Source of the DNA: Candidatus Pacearchaeota archaeon
Lineage (GTDB): Archaea; Nanoarchaeota; Nanoarchaeia; Pacearchaeales; GW2011-AR1
Direction: 5' to 3'
DNA length: 64,000 nt
Assembly (NCBI GenBank): GCA_002686195.1
Contig: NZAS01000038.1
Coordinates: 1-64,000 of the forward strand
The translations under genes were made by a program, and so were the position numbers. How positions within the stretch are numbered: the first letter of the stretch is position 1; each line of letters starts with the position of its first letter. The notes under the pieces are model-generated. The model saw only the letters and a list, made by a program, of their open reading frames with translations, searched no databases and was not told the origin of the DNA. This document shows, in pieces, positions 1 to 6,526 of the stretch.

Positions 1-296
1 GCCGCGAAGAAGCTTTCGATGATAAGCTGCTCGCACTCTTCGGCCTCCGCATGAACGGCTTGCGCCTCGCCATCGCCAATCGCAAAGCCAATCGTGCAGA
101 TATGGCCGTGCGCAGGATCGAAGCTGGTCTTGGCGACGATCTCGTCAGCCGCCGCGTCGCCATTCTCCGCAATCCATTTGTCGATGCTCTCCTGCTTCTT
201 GTAGCTGGCAGGGGCCTTGATGTTCTTGCGAACCTCGGCGCGGTATTCCGGCGACTGGTTCGGGATCGTCTCAATGTCGAGATATATCGTGTTCAT
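1..296 (-). CDS. DEDDy 3'-5' exonuclease, N-terminal part (unit A, cut by window edge)
   Basis: The first 98 codons of a DnaQ/PolB-type exonuclease. It is nearly identical, without gaps, to the N-terminus of the complete unit B gene at 42790-43452. The first acidic motif (D7 and E9 in LDIET) is present; the remaining motifs lie left of the window. In phages of this kind it sits in a recombination cassette with an annealing protein and SSB. The start ATG overlaps the stop of the upstream small gene, so translation is probably coupled. This gene fixes the repeat period of the two units. Confidence 0.85.
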   Translation of the reverse strand, partial: MNTIYLDIETIPNQSPEYRAEVRKNIKAPASYKKQESIDKWIAENGDAAADEIVAKTSFDPAHGHICTIGFAIGDGEAQAVHAEAEECEQLIIESFFA

Positions 297-442
297 GCCG
301 CCACCTCGTGCAAGATGAAGGCGATGAACCATGCAAGCGAAGTAAGGCCCCAGACCACCTTGGTGGGGCGGTGCTGACTTGAGCAAGCGAGCAAAATGCA
401 GAGAAGGCACACTGCGTAGCGAAGAATGGCGCCGTCGCTCAT
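293..442 (-). CDS. small membrane protein, 49 aa
   Basis: An open frame of 49 codons that overlaps its neighbours by ATGA at both ends, typical of a tightly packed phage early operon. It has two hydrophobic stretches (about residues 9-20 and 30-44) separated by a polar SSQHRPTK segment, so a two-pass inner-membrane protein is plausible. Unit B has no counterpart here: its single 58-aa gene lies directly upstream of the exonuclease. Function unknown. Confidence 0.55.
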   Translation of the reverse strand: MSDGAILRYAVCLLCILLACSSQHRPTKVVWGLTSLAWFIAFILHEVAA

Positions 443-627
443 GCCGCCACCTTCTCGGTAGCGTTGCTAATCGCGCCTCGCGGGGTGAAGCCGGTGGCCT
501 CGCGCCCGTCCTTCATGACGACGCGAAAGCCAATGGTGAGGCGTTCGATCAGGCGCACGCCTTCCGCGTCCATCGCTTCTGCGATGCGGCATGGCTCGCC
601 AGCCTCGATCCGTGCAAATGCGTTCAT
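439..627 (-). CDS. small early protein, 62 aa
   Basis: First gene of the unit A leftward operon as seen here. The start is preceded by AAAGGAG at good spacing. It lies just downstream of the leftward promoter and operator at 651-679. The protein is soluble with mixed charge and I recognise no domain. It occupies the position of the 58-aa gene at 43449-43625 of unit B, with a similar short strand-rich pattern (RVVMKDGREATGF against SVQLRDGRSGIGS), so the two may be distant homologues. Confidence 0.6.
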   Translation of the reverse strand: MNAFARIEAGEPCRIAEAMDAEGVRLIERLTIGFRVVMKDGREATGFTPRGAISNATEKVAA

Positions 628-650
628 AAACCAACTCCTTTGTGGAGCCG

Positions 651-695
651 GTTATGCTTTATGCGTTACCCCTTGTCAAACGCAAATTGCATTAT
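651..695 (-). promoter_or_regulatory. Leftward promoter PL and operator pair OL (unit A)
   Basis: Two operators of the form GTWAYGC-N5-GCRTWAC: a strong site at 651-669 (GTTATGC, TTTAT, GCGTTAC) and a weaker one at 677-695, 26 bp apart start to start. Read leftward there is TTGACA (679-674), a 17-bp spacer and CATAAC (656-651) as -10, so the -10 lies inside the strong site's outer half-site. It stands between the repressor gene and the first leftward gene, as lambda OL does. Confidence 0.75.
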
Positions 696-1018
696 TTTTG
701 CACTTCTGCCAATCCGCGCAGGTATCCGATGGCTTCTGCCTTCTTAATCGGCGGTAGCTGGCGGAAGAGTCGCACCACCTCGGCTTTGGGATCGTCCGTC
801 TCTCCGGGAGCATCGCCCTTGCCATATAAGAGCCATTCCTCCGTCACCTTATAGCGCCGGGCGTAAATAGCTGCTTTCTTGGCGGGAAAGCCTCGACTGC
901 CGTTTTCGTGGCCTAGATATGTGGAGACGGGAAAGCCTAGCGCCTCGGCTGCTTCCTTGCCCGTATTATACCCTGCCCGCACTCGGGCGTGGCGCAATCT
1001 GTCTGCTGGCGTGTCCAT
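692..1018 (-). CDS. CI-like XRE repressor, 108 aa (unit A)
   Basis: A Cro/CI-type helix-turn-helix lies at about residues 7-60 (RLRHARVRAGYNTGKEAAEAL followed by STYLGHENGSR). A short C-terminal helical tail follows, with no LexA/S24 peptidase domain, so classic RecA-stimulated self-cleavage is not expected. It is transcribed away from cro and flanked by operator pairs at 651-695 and 1040-1084, the layout of an immunity repressor. I chose the ATG at 1018 rather than upstream in-frame starts because the HTH follows directly and the operator region lies just beyond. It does not resemble the unit B repressor beyond the fold, which fits separate immunity. Confidence 0.8.
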   Translation of the reverse strand: MDTPADRLRHARVRAGYNTGKEAAEALGFPVSTYLGHENGSRGFPAKKAAIYARRYKVTEEWLLYGKGDAPGETDDPKAEVVRLFRQLPPIKKAEAIGYLRGLAEVQK

Positions 1019-1039
1019 GCCTTGAGAATAATTGAAAGA

Positions 1040-1084
1040 ATTACGCAAAAGGCGCTTGCATTCCGGTAACGCATATTGCATAAC
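1040..1084 (+). promoter_or_regulatory. Rightward promoter PR and operator pair OR (unit A)
   Basis: A strong operator at 1066-1084 (GTAACGC, ATATT, GCATAAC) and a weaker one at 1040-1058, again 26 bp apart. The promoter is TTGCAT (1056-1061), 17 bp, CATAAC (1079-1084), with the -10 inside the operator half-site as at PL. A second perfect inverted repeat, GCATAAC-ACC-GTTATGC (1078-1094), runs into the cro start codon. The expected transcript start coincides with the cro ATG at 1091. Confidence 0.75.
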
Positions 1085-1090
1085 ACCGTT

Positions 1091-1288
1091 ATGCGTAGCC
1101 ACACCGAAATCATCGAAGCCGTAGGGGTCGAGCCTTTGGCCGAGCTGACCGGCAAGTCCATTCATACCATCCGCTCCTGGAAGCAGCGCAAGCGCATTCC
1201 GGTGGACTGCTGGCTGCTTCTCGTAAGCGAAGGCGCGGCGGGTGCTGACGAACTCATGTCAGGCGTGGCGCAGGGACGCGCAGCGTGA
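1091..1288 (+). CDS. Cro-like HTH protein, 65 aa (unit A)
   Basis: A short protein consisting of one helix-turn-helix unit (LAELTGKSIHTIRSWKQRKRI, about residues 17-37). It lies directly after OR/PR and divergent from the repressor, so it is the Cro-position regulator. No Shine-Dalgarno is visible. The ATG lies 6 bp after the -10, so the mRNA is probably leaderless. An in-frame TTG exists at 1076 but would lie inside the operator. Confidence 0.75.
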   Translation: MRSHTEIIEAVGVEPLAELTGKSIHTIRSWKQRKRIPVDCWLLLVSEGAAGADELMSGVAQGRAA

Positions 1289-1290
1289 TG

Positions 1291-1503
1291 CTAGCCGGTT
1301 CGCCTGAATGGGATCGCCCCGCGCTTCTCGAAAAAGCCCTCAGCGACAGCTTGGCTTTCCTCGACGGCTTGCAAGAAGTCGTGCGGCAGGAAACCGAAGC
1401 GCAGGTCGCGCCCGCCGCATGGGATGGACAGGATAAACAGGCCGCGCTCCTCACAAAAGGTCGGCGGCCCCTCAGACATAACGAGCATTCCTTTTCGGTG
1501 CAT
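1291..1503 (-). CDS. reverse-strand protein between cro and the early leader, 70 aa
   Basis: The start is preceded by a strong AGGGAGG ribosome site, part of which lies in the 90-bp block conserved between units. It points toward cro and ends 2 bp from it. No recognised domain; it has two cysteines and a hydrophobic core segment (FILSIPCGG). Unit B has a different protein at the same place and orientation with the same upstream sequence (44317-44544), so the slot is conserved while its cargo differs. Confidence 0.6.
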   Translation of the reverse strand: MHRKGMLVMSEGPPTFCEERGLFILSIPCGGRDLRFGFLPHDFLQAVEESQAVAEGFFEKRGAIPFRRTG

Positions 1504-1508
1504 GTTCC

Positions 1509-1598
1509 CTCCCTGTTCTCTTTTGGAACGGTAGTCAACATGCCGGATCGAGTCCGGTCAATCTGCGCAAAAACACCTGTCCCGCATCGGGATAAGCC
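1509..1598. promoter_or_regulatory. 90-bp leader identical between units A and B (nut-like)
   Basis: These 90 bp are identical to 44550-44639 although the flanking genes differ. The block holds a boxA-like TGTTCTCTTTTGG (1514-1526), a 15-nt hairpin with 5-bp stem and 5-nt loop (1543-1557, CCGGA/TCCGG), and a second hairpin TCCCG-CAT-CGGGA (1580-1592). It lies downstream of PR and cro and ahead of the early genes, where lambda has nutR. It also supplies the ribosome site of the leftward gene. Confidence 0.6.
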
Positions 1599-1631
1599 TT
1601 TGGCGAGAATATACAATTTTGGAGGTGCGGC

Positions 1632-1781
1632 ATGATCCTCGCGCTTGTCTGCATCGTCATGTGGGCCGTGTTCTTCGGCCTTCTTCGCCTCAACGAGCAT
1701 GTGCGGAGCCGCCACCATAGCGGCTCTACTCGCACCGATGTTTTGTCCTTTCCTCATGATTGGAGTGATACCAATGCTTAG
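1632..1781 (+). CDS. small single-pass membrane protein, 49 aa
   Basis: A GGAGG ribosome site precedes the ATG. A hydrophobic helix spans about residues 2-18 (LALVCIVMWAVFFGLL), followed by a polar tail ending in DVLSFPHD. The unit B homologue (44673-44840) keeps the helix and a DVVFPFHD ending, so both segments are probably functional. It overlaps the start of the next gene. Role unknown; it is the first gene after the conserved leader in both units. Confidence 0.7.
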   Translation: MILALVCIVMWAVFFGLLRLNEHVRSRHHSGSTRTDVLSFPHDWSDTNA

Positions 1782-2232
1782 CAACGCGGTCGTTCGGAAA
1801 GCGGCCTTTCTTACGAACGCTCGCGCGAAGGCGTTGGCAGCGGAAGGCATCCAGTCGGCAGTCAAGGAACACGGCAAAGATCGTGTTGCCGAAGCTGCGG
1901 ACGTTCAGGTTCGCACGGTCGAGAAGTGGATGTCGGAAGCATCCTGCCCGTCCCTGCCCGACCTATTCAACGTGGCAAGTCTTCACTCGCCGGTCGCAAC
2001 CGCGATCCTTGAAGAGATGGGCTGGGCCAGCCTGACCCGTTCGGTTTCCAATCCGGCCAACGACATGGAGGTTGCTGCGAACCTTGGCCACGCGGTTGCG
2101 GAGATGATCGACCGTCTGCGCGATGGCACCCGCTGCCACGTGGACACTGCTGTTCTCGCCGCCCTGTTCCGCCAGCTTATCCCGCAGATGCAAGCCATCG
2201 TGGACGAGGACAACGCGCGGAGGGCTGCATAA
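1774..2232 (+). CDS. HTH early regulator, 152 aa (CII position)
   Basis: The middle contains a helix-turn-helix-like stretch (GKDRVAEAADVQVRTVEKWMS, about residues 36-56) and the C-terminal half is helical. The position, third after PR, matches lambda cII and the unit B gene at 44837-45283, which also combines an HTH with a long helical C-terminus. I infer a DNA-binding early regulator; I cannot say whether it activates the repressor promoter. The start overlaps the preceding stop and has GGAG upstream. Confidence 0.6.
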   Translation: MLSNAVVRKAAFLTNARAKALAAEGIQSAVKEHGKDRVAEAADVQVRTVEKWMSEASCPSLPDLFNVASLHSPVATAILEEMGWASLTRSVSNPANDMEVAANLGHAVAEMIDRLRDGTRCHVDTAVLAALFRQLIPQMQAIVDEDNARRAA

Positions 2233-2681
2233 TGGGCAACTACACCTCCCCCGCACAGATGCGCGCCTCGCTGGCTAACGTCATCACCGACGAGCAGATG
2301 CTTGAGAAGGTGGTCGGTGACTACTTCAAGCGCAACGCCCCTGCTCCCGTATCGAAGCAGGCCCCCGTTACCGGCTATCGCCCGAAGGCGCATTACGCTG
2401 CCCCTGCCAAGTCGAGCATCGTCCAGCAGGACGAAGACTATCACACGCACATGGAGCGCGGCTCTGAGGCGCTGGCGCAGGCAATCGAGACGATGCTTGC
2501 CGGTGGAGTCCCCAAGACACCGAGCCGCCTTATCTGGAGCACCGTAAGCGGCGCTGATGCTGGTCAAGGGGTCACTGAACGCGATGCGATCCCCCGCCCC
2601 ACTTACAAGGTTGTCACATACAGCACGCCCTGCATGAAGTGCGGCGCTGCCCGTTCGTGCGCTCACAGGGGCGGCGAATAA
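2232..2681 (+). CDS. conserved early protein with C-terminal Cys motif, 149 aa
   Basis: Homologous along its length to unit B 45563-46012, identical at the N-terminus (YTSPAQMRA) and C-terminus. The tail CMKCGAARSCAHR looks like a small zinc-binding knuckle; the central QDEDYHTHMERGS motif is also kept. It lies in a row of genes overlapping by 1-4 bp. No named family recognised; retention in two otherwise divergent early regions suggests a core role, possibly in replication or nuclease partnership. Confidence 0.7.
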   Translation: MGNYTSPAQMRASLANVITDEQMLEKVVGDYFKRNAPAPVSKQAPVTGYRPKAHYAAPAKSSIVQQDEDYHTHMERGSEALAQAIETMLAGGVPKTPSRLIWSTVSGADAGQGVTERDAIPRPTYKVVTYSTPCMKCGAARSCAHRGGE

Positions 2682-3187
2682 TGGGCAAGGAATGGCGAAC
2701 CCTTGAATGGCTCCCCGACTACGCGATCAGCGAAGACGGAGATATTGAGCGCGTTGTTGATGGTGTGACCCGCAAGGCTGGTTTCCGCCCGCGTGGCAAC
2801 ACGCACAACGGCTATCTTCGGTATAAGCTCAGTATCGACGGGAAAAAGCGAATGCTCCTTGCGCACAGATTGGTGTGTGAGGCGTGGCACGGCACACCGC
2901 CTACGTCCAAGCATCATGCCGCTCATGGCGATGGAAACCCGCTCAACAATCACTTCTCGAACCTTCGCTGGGCAACGTGCTTGGAGAACCAGCGCGACCG
3001 CCGCAAGCACGGCACCGCCCCCATAGGCGAGAACAACCCGCGCGCAAAAATCACCGCTGCGCAAGCGCGTGAAATCAAGCGCCGCTATTGTGGCCGCTAC
3101 GGTCAAGTCGCTCAACTCTCTCGCGAGTTCGGACTTAGCCATTCGGCCACCTTGTCGATCTGCAAGGGGGAGCATTGGAATGGCTGA
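2681..3187 (+). CDS. NUMOD4-HNH homing endonuclease, 168 aa
   Basis: A NUMOD4 module (EWRTLEWLPDYAISEDGDIE) is followed by an HNH core (HRLVCEAWHG, NPLNNHFSNLRWATCLENQRDR) and a C-terminal DNA-binding tail (REIKRRYCGRYGQVAQLSREF). This is the standard layout of freestanding phage homing endonucleases. Unit B lacks it: there the nuclease gene starts with the same ATGGGCAAG but continues directly, so A carries an insertion at that codon position. Not expected to be essential. Confidence 0.85.
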   Translation: MGKEWRTLEWLPDYAISEDGDIERVVDGVTRKAGFRPRGNTHNGYLRYKLSIDGKKRMLLAHRLVCEAWHGTPPTSKHHAAHGDGNPLNNHFSNLRWATCLENQRDRRKHGTAPIGENNPRAKITAAQAREIKRRYCGRYGQVAQLSREFGLSHSATLSICKGEHWNG

Positions 3188-3512
3188 CCCGGCTAACGTC
3201 CGTCGCGGCAAGAACAACAAACGCCGTGGTGCGAACTACGAAAGAGAGCTGGTGCAGGACTTCGCCGCCTTCGGGCTGCGTTCGCGCCGTGTGCCCCTCT
3301 CTGGTGCCACTGAATACGCCAAGAACGATGTCGAGGTGACGGCAGGGTTCGACGGCAAGACCGTATTCAGCGGGGAAGCCAAGCGCCGCAAGGCCCTGCC
3401 CAAGTTCTTCACCGAAGCACTCGACGGCGCGGACTTTGCAGCTTTCCGCCAGGACCACGGCGAAACGCTCATTGTCATGCGCCTCCAGACATTCGCGGAG
3501 CTACTGCAATGA
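3180..3512 (+). CDS. Hjc-like PD-(D/E)XK resolvase/nuclease, 110 aa
   Basis: The order of conserved residues, E in ANYERELVQDF, D in GATEYAKNDVEV and E-x-K in SGEAKRRK, fits Hjc-type Holliday junction resolvases. About 110 aa is right for that fold. The unit B homologue (46012-46320) is almost identical from YEREL onward, while the first 17 residues differ where the HNH gene was inserted in A. It probably resolves branched DNA before packaging; substrate inferred from fold. Confidence 0.75.
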   Translation: MADPANVRRGKNNKRRGANYERELVQDFAAFGLRSRRVPLSGATEYAKNDVEVTAGFDGKTVFSGEAKRRKALPKFFTEALDGADFAAFRQDHGETLIVMRLQTFAELLQ

Positions 3513-3976
3513 GCAAGCCGAGCCATATTCCGGTATTCCCGGACGCATATTTGCGCGACAATTTTCGCCTCACTCTTGAGCAACACGGCTTGTTCTTGAT
3601 GCTGATGATGGAGGCTTGGAACAGCCCCGATTGCTCGCTTCCCGACAACGAGAAAGACCTTGCGAAGATCGCGGGCATCACGCCTGCCCGCTTCCGCAAG
3701 ATTTCGCCGGAAGTCCTTGAAAAATGGACCCGAGACGGTGGCCGCATCTACCAAAAGCGCCTGCTGAAAGAGTGGCGTTATGTGCGCGAAAAGAGCGCCA
3801 AAAGGAAGGCCGCAGCGAACAGCCGGTGGCAGCAGCAAGACGCATCCAAATGCAATGCAAATGCAATGCACCTAGGTGGAGGTGAAGGTGAAGGTGGAGG
3901 TGGCCTTAGCCAAGGTAGCAGTTTTAGGGATGAGGTAGGCGACAAGCCGTTTCGCGTTGTGGGAGGCGGCAAGTGA
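3509..3976 (+). CDS. DUF1376 replication-associated protein, 155 aa
   Basis: The N-terminus (HIPVFPDAYLRDN followed by LTLEQHGLFLMLMMEAW) matches DUF1376, found in phage replication initiator or helicase-loader proteins. The C-terminal third is a basic stretch and a glycine/glutamate linker encoded by tandem hexamers. It overlaps the downstream helicase gene by 4 bp. Together with helicase and primase it forms unit A's replication module, which differs entirely from unit B's. Confidence 0.75.
   Translation: MSKPSHIPVFPDAYLRDNFRLTLEQHGLFLMLMMEAWNSPDCSLPDNEKDLAKIAGITPARFRKISPEVLEKWTRDGGRIYQKRLLKEWRYVREKSAKRKAAANSRWQQQDASKCNANAMHLGGGEGEGGGGLSQGSSFRDEVGDKPFRVVGGGK
3850..3904. repeat. Intragenic repeats, candidate replication origin (unit A)
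   Basis: Inside the DUF1376 gene, two copies of ATGCAATGCA (3850-3859, 3861-3870) are followed by five tandem GGTGRA-type hexamers (3875-3904). Clustered repeats within the initiator gene recall lambda ori. The hexamers could instead simply encode the Gly/Glu linker. Confidence 0.35.
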
Positions 3977-5457
3977 GCGCGCTCCCACTGTTCAAGGCTG
4001 AGCCGTTCCAGCCCCGTCCGCTTCGCCCGCACCAGAGCAAGGCTATGGCGATGCTTGGCCGGTCGTTCATGGCCGGTAACAACCGCATCGTCCTCCAGAT
4101 GCCTACTGGCGCAGGCAAGACCCGCACCGCAGCCGAGATCGTGACTGGCGCCCTCCGCAAGGGCAACCGTGTCTGCTTCACCGTTCCGGCAATCAGCCTG
4201 ATCGACCAGACCGTCGAAGCTTTCGAGCGCGAAGGCATCGACCACATCGGCGTTCTGCAAGCGAGCCACCCTCGCACTGACTACGCGGCCCCCGTCCAGG
4301 TGGCTTCGGTCCAAACAATCTCCCGCCGCTTCCTGCCCGAGTGCGAGGTTGTGGTGGTCGATGAATGCCACTTGCGGTTCAAGGCGATCAGCGAATGGAT
4401 GCAACAGGATGGCAAGCGCACGTTTATCGGGCTGTCGGCTACGCCTTGGGCGCGCGGCATGGCCGAGGACTGGCAAGACCTAGTTAGCCCCGTCTCGATG
4501 CAGGAGCTTATCGACGCGGGCTGGCTCTCTCCGTTCCGTGTGTTCGCCCCGTCTCACCCTGATCTTAGCGGCGTCAAAACCGTGGCGGGGGACTATCACG
4601 AAGGCCAGCTTGGCGACGTGATGGGCGAAAGCCGGTTGGTGGCCGATGTGGTCGAGACCTGGCTAAAGCGGGCCGAGGGACGCCCGACGCTGGTGTTCGC
4701 TGTCAACCGCGCCCACGCCCGCAAAATCCAAGAGCAGTTCGCCGCTTCCGGCGTGTCGATGGGCTACTGCGATGCGCATGTGGATCTGGTCGAGCGCCAA
4801 TTGCTGTTCGACCGCATGGCGCGGGGTGAGATTGCCGGGATCGTCAATGTCGGGACGCTGACAACGGGCGTCGATGCCGATGTGCGCTGCGTCGTGATGG
4901 CGCGTCCTACCAAGTCCGAAATGCTGTTCGTGCAGTGCATCGGTCGCGGCCTGCGCACCGCAGCGGGCAAGGATGATTGCCTGATCCTCGACCACGCGGA
5001 CAACCATGCACGGCTCGGCTTTGTGACCGACATCCACCATGACCGCCTGCTGACTGGCAAGGAAAAGCTGGAGAGCAAGCGGGCCGAGAAGCCGGAGAAC
5101 CTGCCCCGCGAATGCCCGTCCTGCGGAACGCTGAAAACGCGCGGCCCCTGCCCTTCGTGCGGCTTCAAGCCCGAGCGGCAGAGTGAAATCGAGTTCGAGG
5201 AAGGCGAGCTGGTCGAGGTCGCACCGAAGCAGGCGAAACCGACAATGGCCGACAAGCAACGCTGGTATTCGGAGCTTCTTTCGATCCGCAACCAGCGCGG
5301 ACGGTCTGCCGGTTGGCTGGCACACGCATACCGCGACAAGTTCGGAGTTTGGCCGCGTGGGCTGGAGGAGCGTTCGGCAACGCCCTCGCCCGAGGTGCTG
5401 GGCTTCGTGAAGGCCAAAGACATCCGATTTGCAAAGCGCAGGGAGGCGAAACGATGA
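3973..5457 (+). CDS. SF2 DEAD/DEAH-type DNA helicase, 494 aa
   Basis: An ordered set of SF2 motifs is visible: Walker A PTGAGKT near residue 45, DECH Walker B near 131, motif III LSATP near 157, and motif VI QCIGRGLR near 318. The C-terminus has a four-cysteine zinc knuckle (CPSCG then CPSCG). This is the RAD25/SSL2-like helicase common in phage replication modules next to a primase. GTG start with GGGAGG upstream, overlapping the DUF1376 stop; its own stop overlaps the primase ATG. Confidence 0.88.
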   Translation: MSALPLFKAEPFQPRPLRPHQSKAMAMLGRSFMAGNNRIVLQMPTGAGKTRTAAEIVTGALRKGNRVCFTVPAISLIDQTVEAFEREGIDHIGVLQASHPRTDYAAPVQVASVQTISRRFLPECEVVVVDECHLRFKAISEWMQQDGKRTFIGLSATPWARGMAEDWQDLVSPVSMQELIDAGWLSPFRVFAPSHPDLSGVKTVAGDYHEGQLGDVMGESRLVADVVETWLKRAEGRPTLVFAVNRAHARKIQEQFAASGVSMGYCDAHVDLVERQLLFDRMARGEIAGIVNVGTLTTGVDADVRCVVMARPTKSEMLFVQCIGRGLRTAAGKDDCLILDHADNHARLGFVTDIHHDRLLTGKEKLESKRAEKPENLPRECPSCGTLKTRGPCPSCGFKPERQSEIEFEEGELVEVAPKQAKPTMADKQRWYSELLSIRNQRGRSAGWLAHAYRDKFGVWPRGLEERSATPSPEVLGFVKAKDIRFAKRREAKR

Positions 5458-6365
5458 AACCGAGGACTGCGGACATGGCGCGCGGCAAGTGGCGGGGCAT
5501 CCTGCTATCGCTGGGCATCGACCAACGGCACCTGACCGGTAAGCACGGCTCCTGCCCGATGTGCGAGGGCACCGACCGTTTCCGTTGGGACAACCAGCAC
5601 GGCAACGGTGGCTATATCTGCAACCAGTGTGGCGCTGGCAACGGCTTTGACTTGCTGATGCAGGTTAAGGGCTGGGACTTCGCCACGGCGGCGCAAAAGG
5701 TCGATGAGATCGTGGGCAACGTCCAGCGCGAGCCTATGCCGAAGCAGATCGATCAGCGCACCCGCGCCGATATGCTGAACCGGCTCTGGACTTCGGGCCA
5801 GCGCATTACAGCGGGCGATCCGGCATTCGCCTACCTGTCGAGCCGCGCCACGCTGCCCAAGTCGCTGCCTAGCTGTCTGCGGTTCGTGGCAGAGTGCCCC
5901 GCGCCTGATGGTGTGAAGCGCCCCGCCCTCCTGGCACTTGTGCAGGGAGCCGATGGGGATGCGGCTAACATACACCGCACGTTCCTTGGCCCAGACGGCA
6001 AGGCCGATATGGATAACCCCCGCGCCATGATGCCCGGTTCGCTGCCGGAGGGATCGGCGGTGCGCCTGTTCCCGGTGCATGGCGAACGGTTGGGCATTGC
6101 CGAGGGTATCGAGACGGCTTTCGCCGCCGCCGCAAGGTTCGGCATTCCGGTCTGGAGCGCGATTAATTCAACGATGCTGTCGAAGTGGACCCCGCCTGCT
6201 GGCGTGAAGGAGGTTGCCGTATTCGGTGACTGCGACGCCAAGTTCGGCGGGCAGGCTGCGGCCTATACCCTTGCGCATCGGTTGGCCGGTCGGATGCGGC
6301 TCGATGTGTCGGTTCACATACCGGGGAAGGTCGGTCGCGATTGGGCCGATAGCGATGTCGCATGA
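5454..6365 (+). CDS. Zinc-binding/Toprim DNA primase, 303 aa
   Basis: A P4-alpha-type zinc ribbon lies near residues 32-62 (CPMCEGTDRFRWD then CNQCGAGNGFDLL). A Toprim-like domain follows in the C-terminal half, with GIAEGIETAFAAA and VAVFGDCDAKFGGQ giving the acidic residues. I chose the ATG at 5454 (AGGGAGG upstream) over the longer open frame. It probably primes replication with the upstream helicase. Confidence 0.85.
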   Translation: MKPRTADMARGKWRGILLSLGIDQRHLTGKHGSCPMCEGTDRFRWDNQHGNGGYICNQCGAGNGFDLLMQVKGWDFATAAQKVDEIVGNVQREPMPKQIDQRTRADMLNRLWTSGQRITAGDPAFAYLSSRATLPKSLPSCLRFVAECPAPDGVKRPALLALVQGADGDAANIHRTFLGPDGKADMDNPRAMMPGSLPEGSAVRLFPVHGERLGIAEGIETAFAAAARFGIPVWSAINSTMLSKWTPPAGVKEVAVFGDCDAKFGGQAAAYTLAHRLAGRMRLDVSVHIPGKVGRDWADSDVA

Positions 6366-6526
6366 AGGTTGGCGAAGGTGCGGGGAAGTTCATCGCGGAC
6401 TGCTTCGGCAACGAGCCGACCGAAGTCATCCGCCAACGCTGGAAAGACGGCGAATACGGAACCGGCAATTTGGCCCCAAGGGCGGATTACGTGAAGGCAT
6501 GGATGAAACAGGCGGGGAGGAAGTGA
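6362..6526 (+). CDS. small protein, 54 aa
   Basis: A 54-codon frame linked by ATGA to the primase stop and by a one-base overlap to the next gene, so it is probably translated. Sequence starts MKVGEGAGKFIADCFGN and is soluble, with no recognised domain. Confidence 0.6.
   Translation: MKVGEGAGKFIADCFGNEPTEVIRQRWKDGEYGTGNLAPRADYVKAWMKQAGRK

Noticed and set aside
1645..1773. Extended start for the HTH gene at 1774
   Set aside because: An upstream in-frame start exists, but this stretch is already used by the conserved 49-aa membrane protein in another frame, and the overlap junction at 1774 has its own ribosome site.
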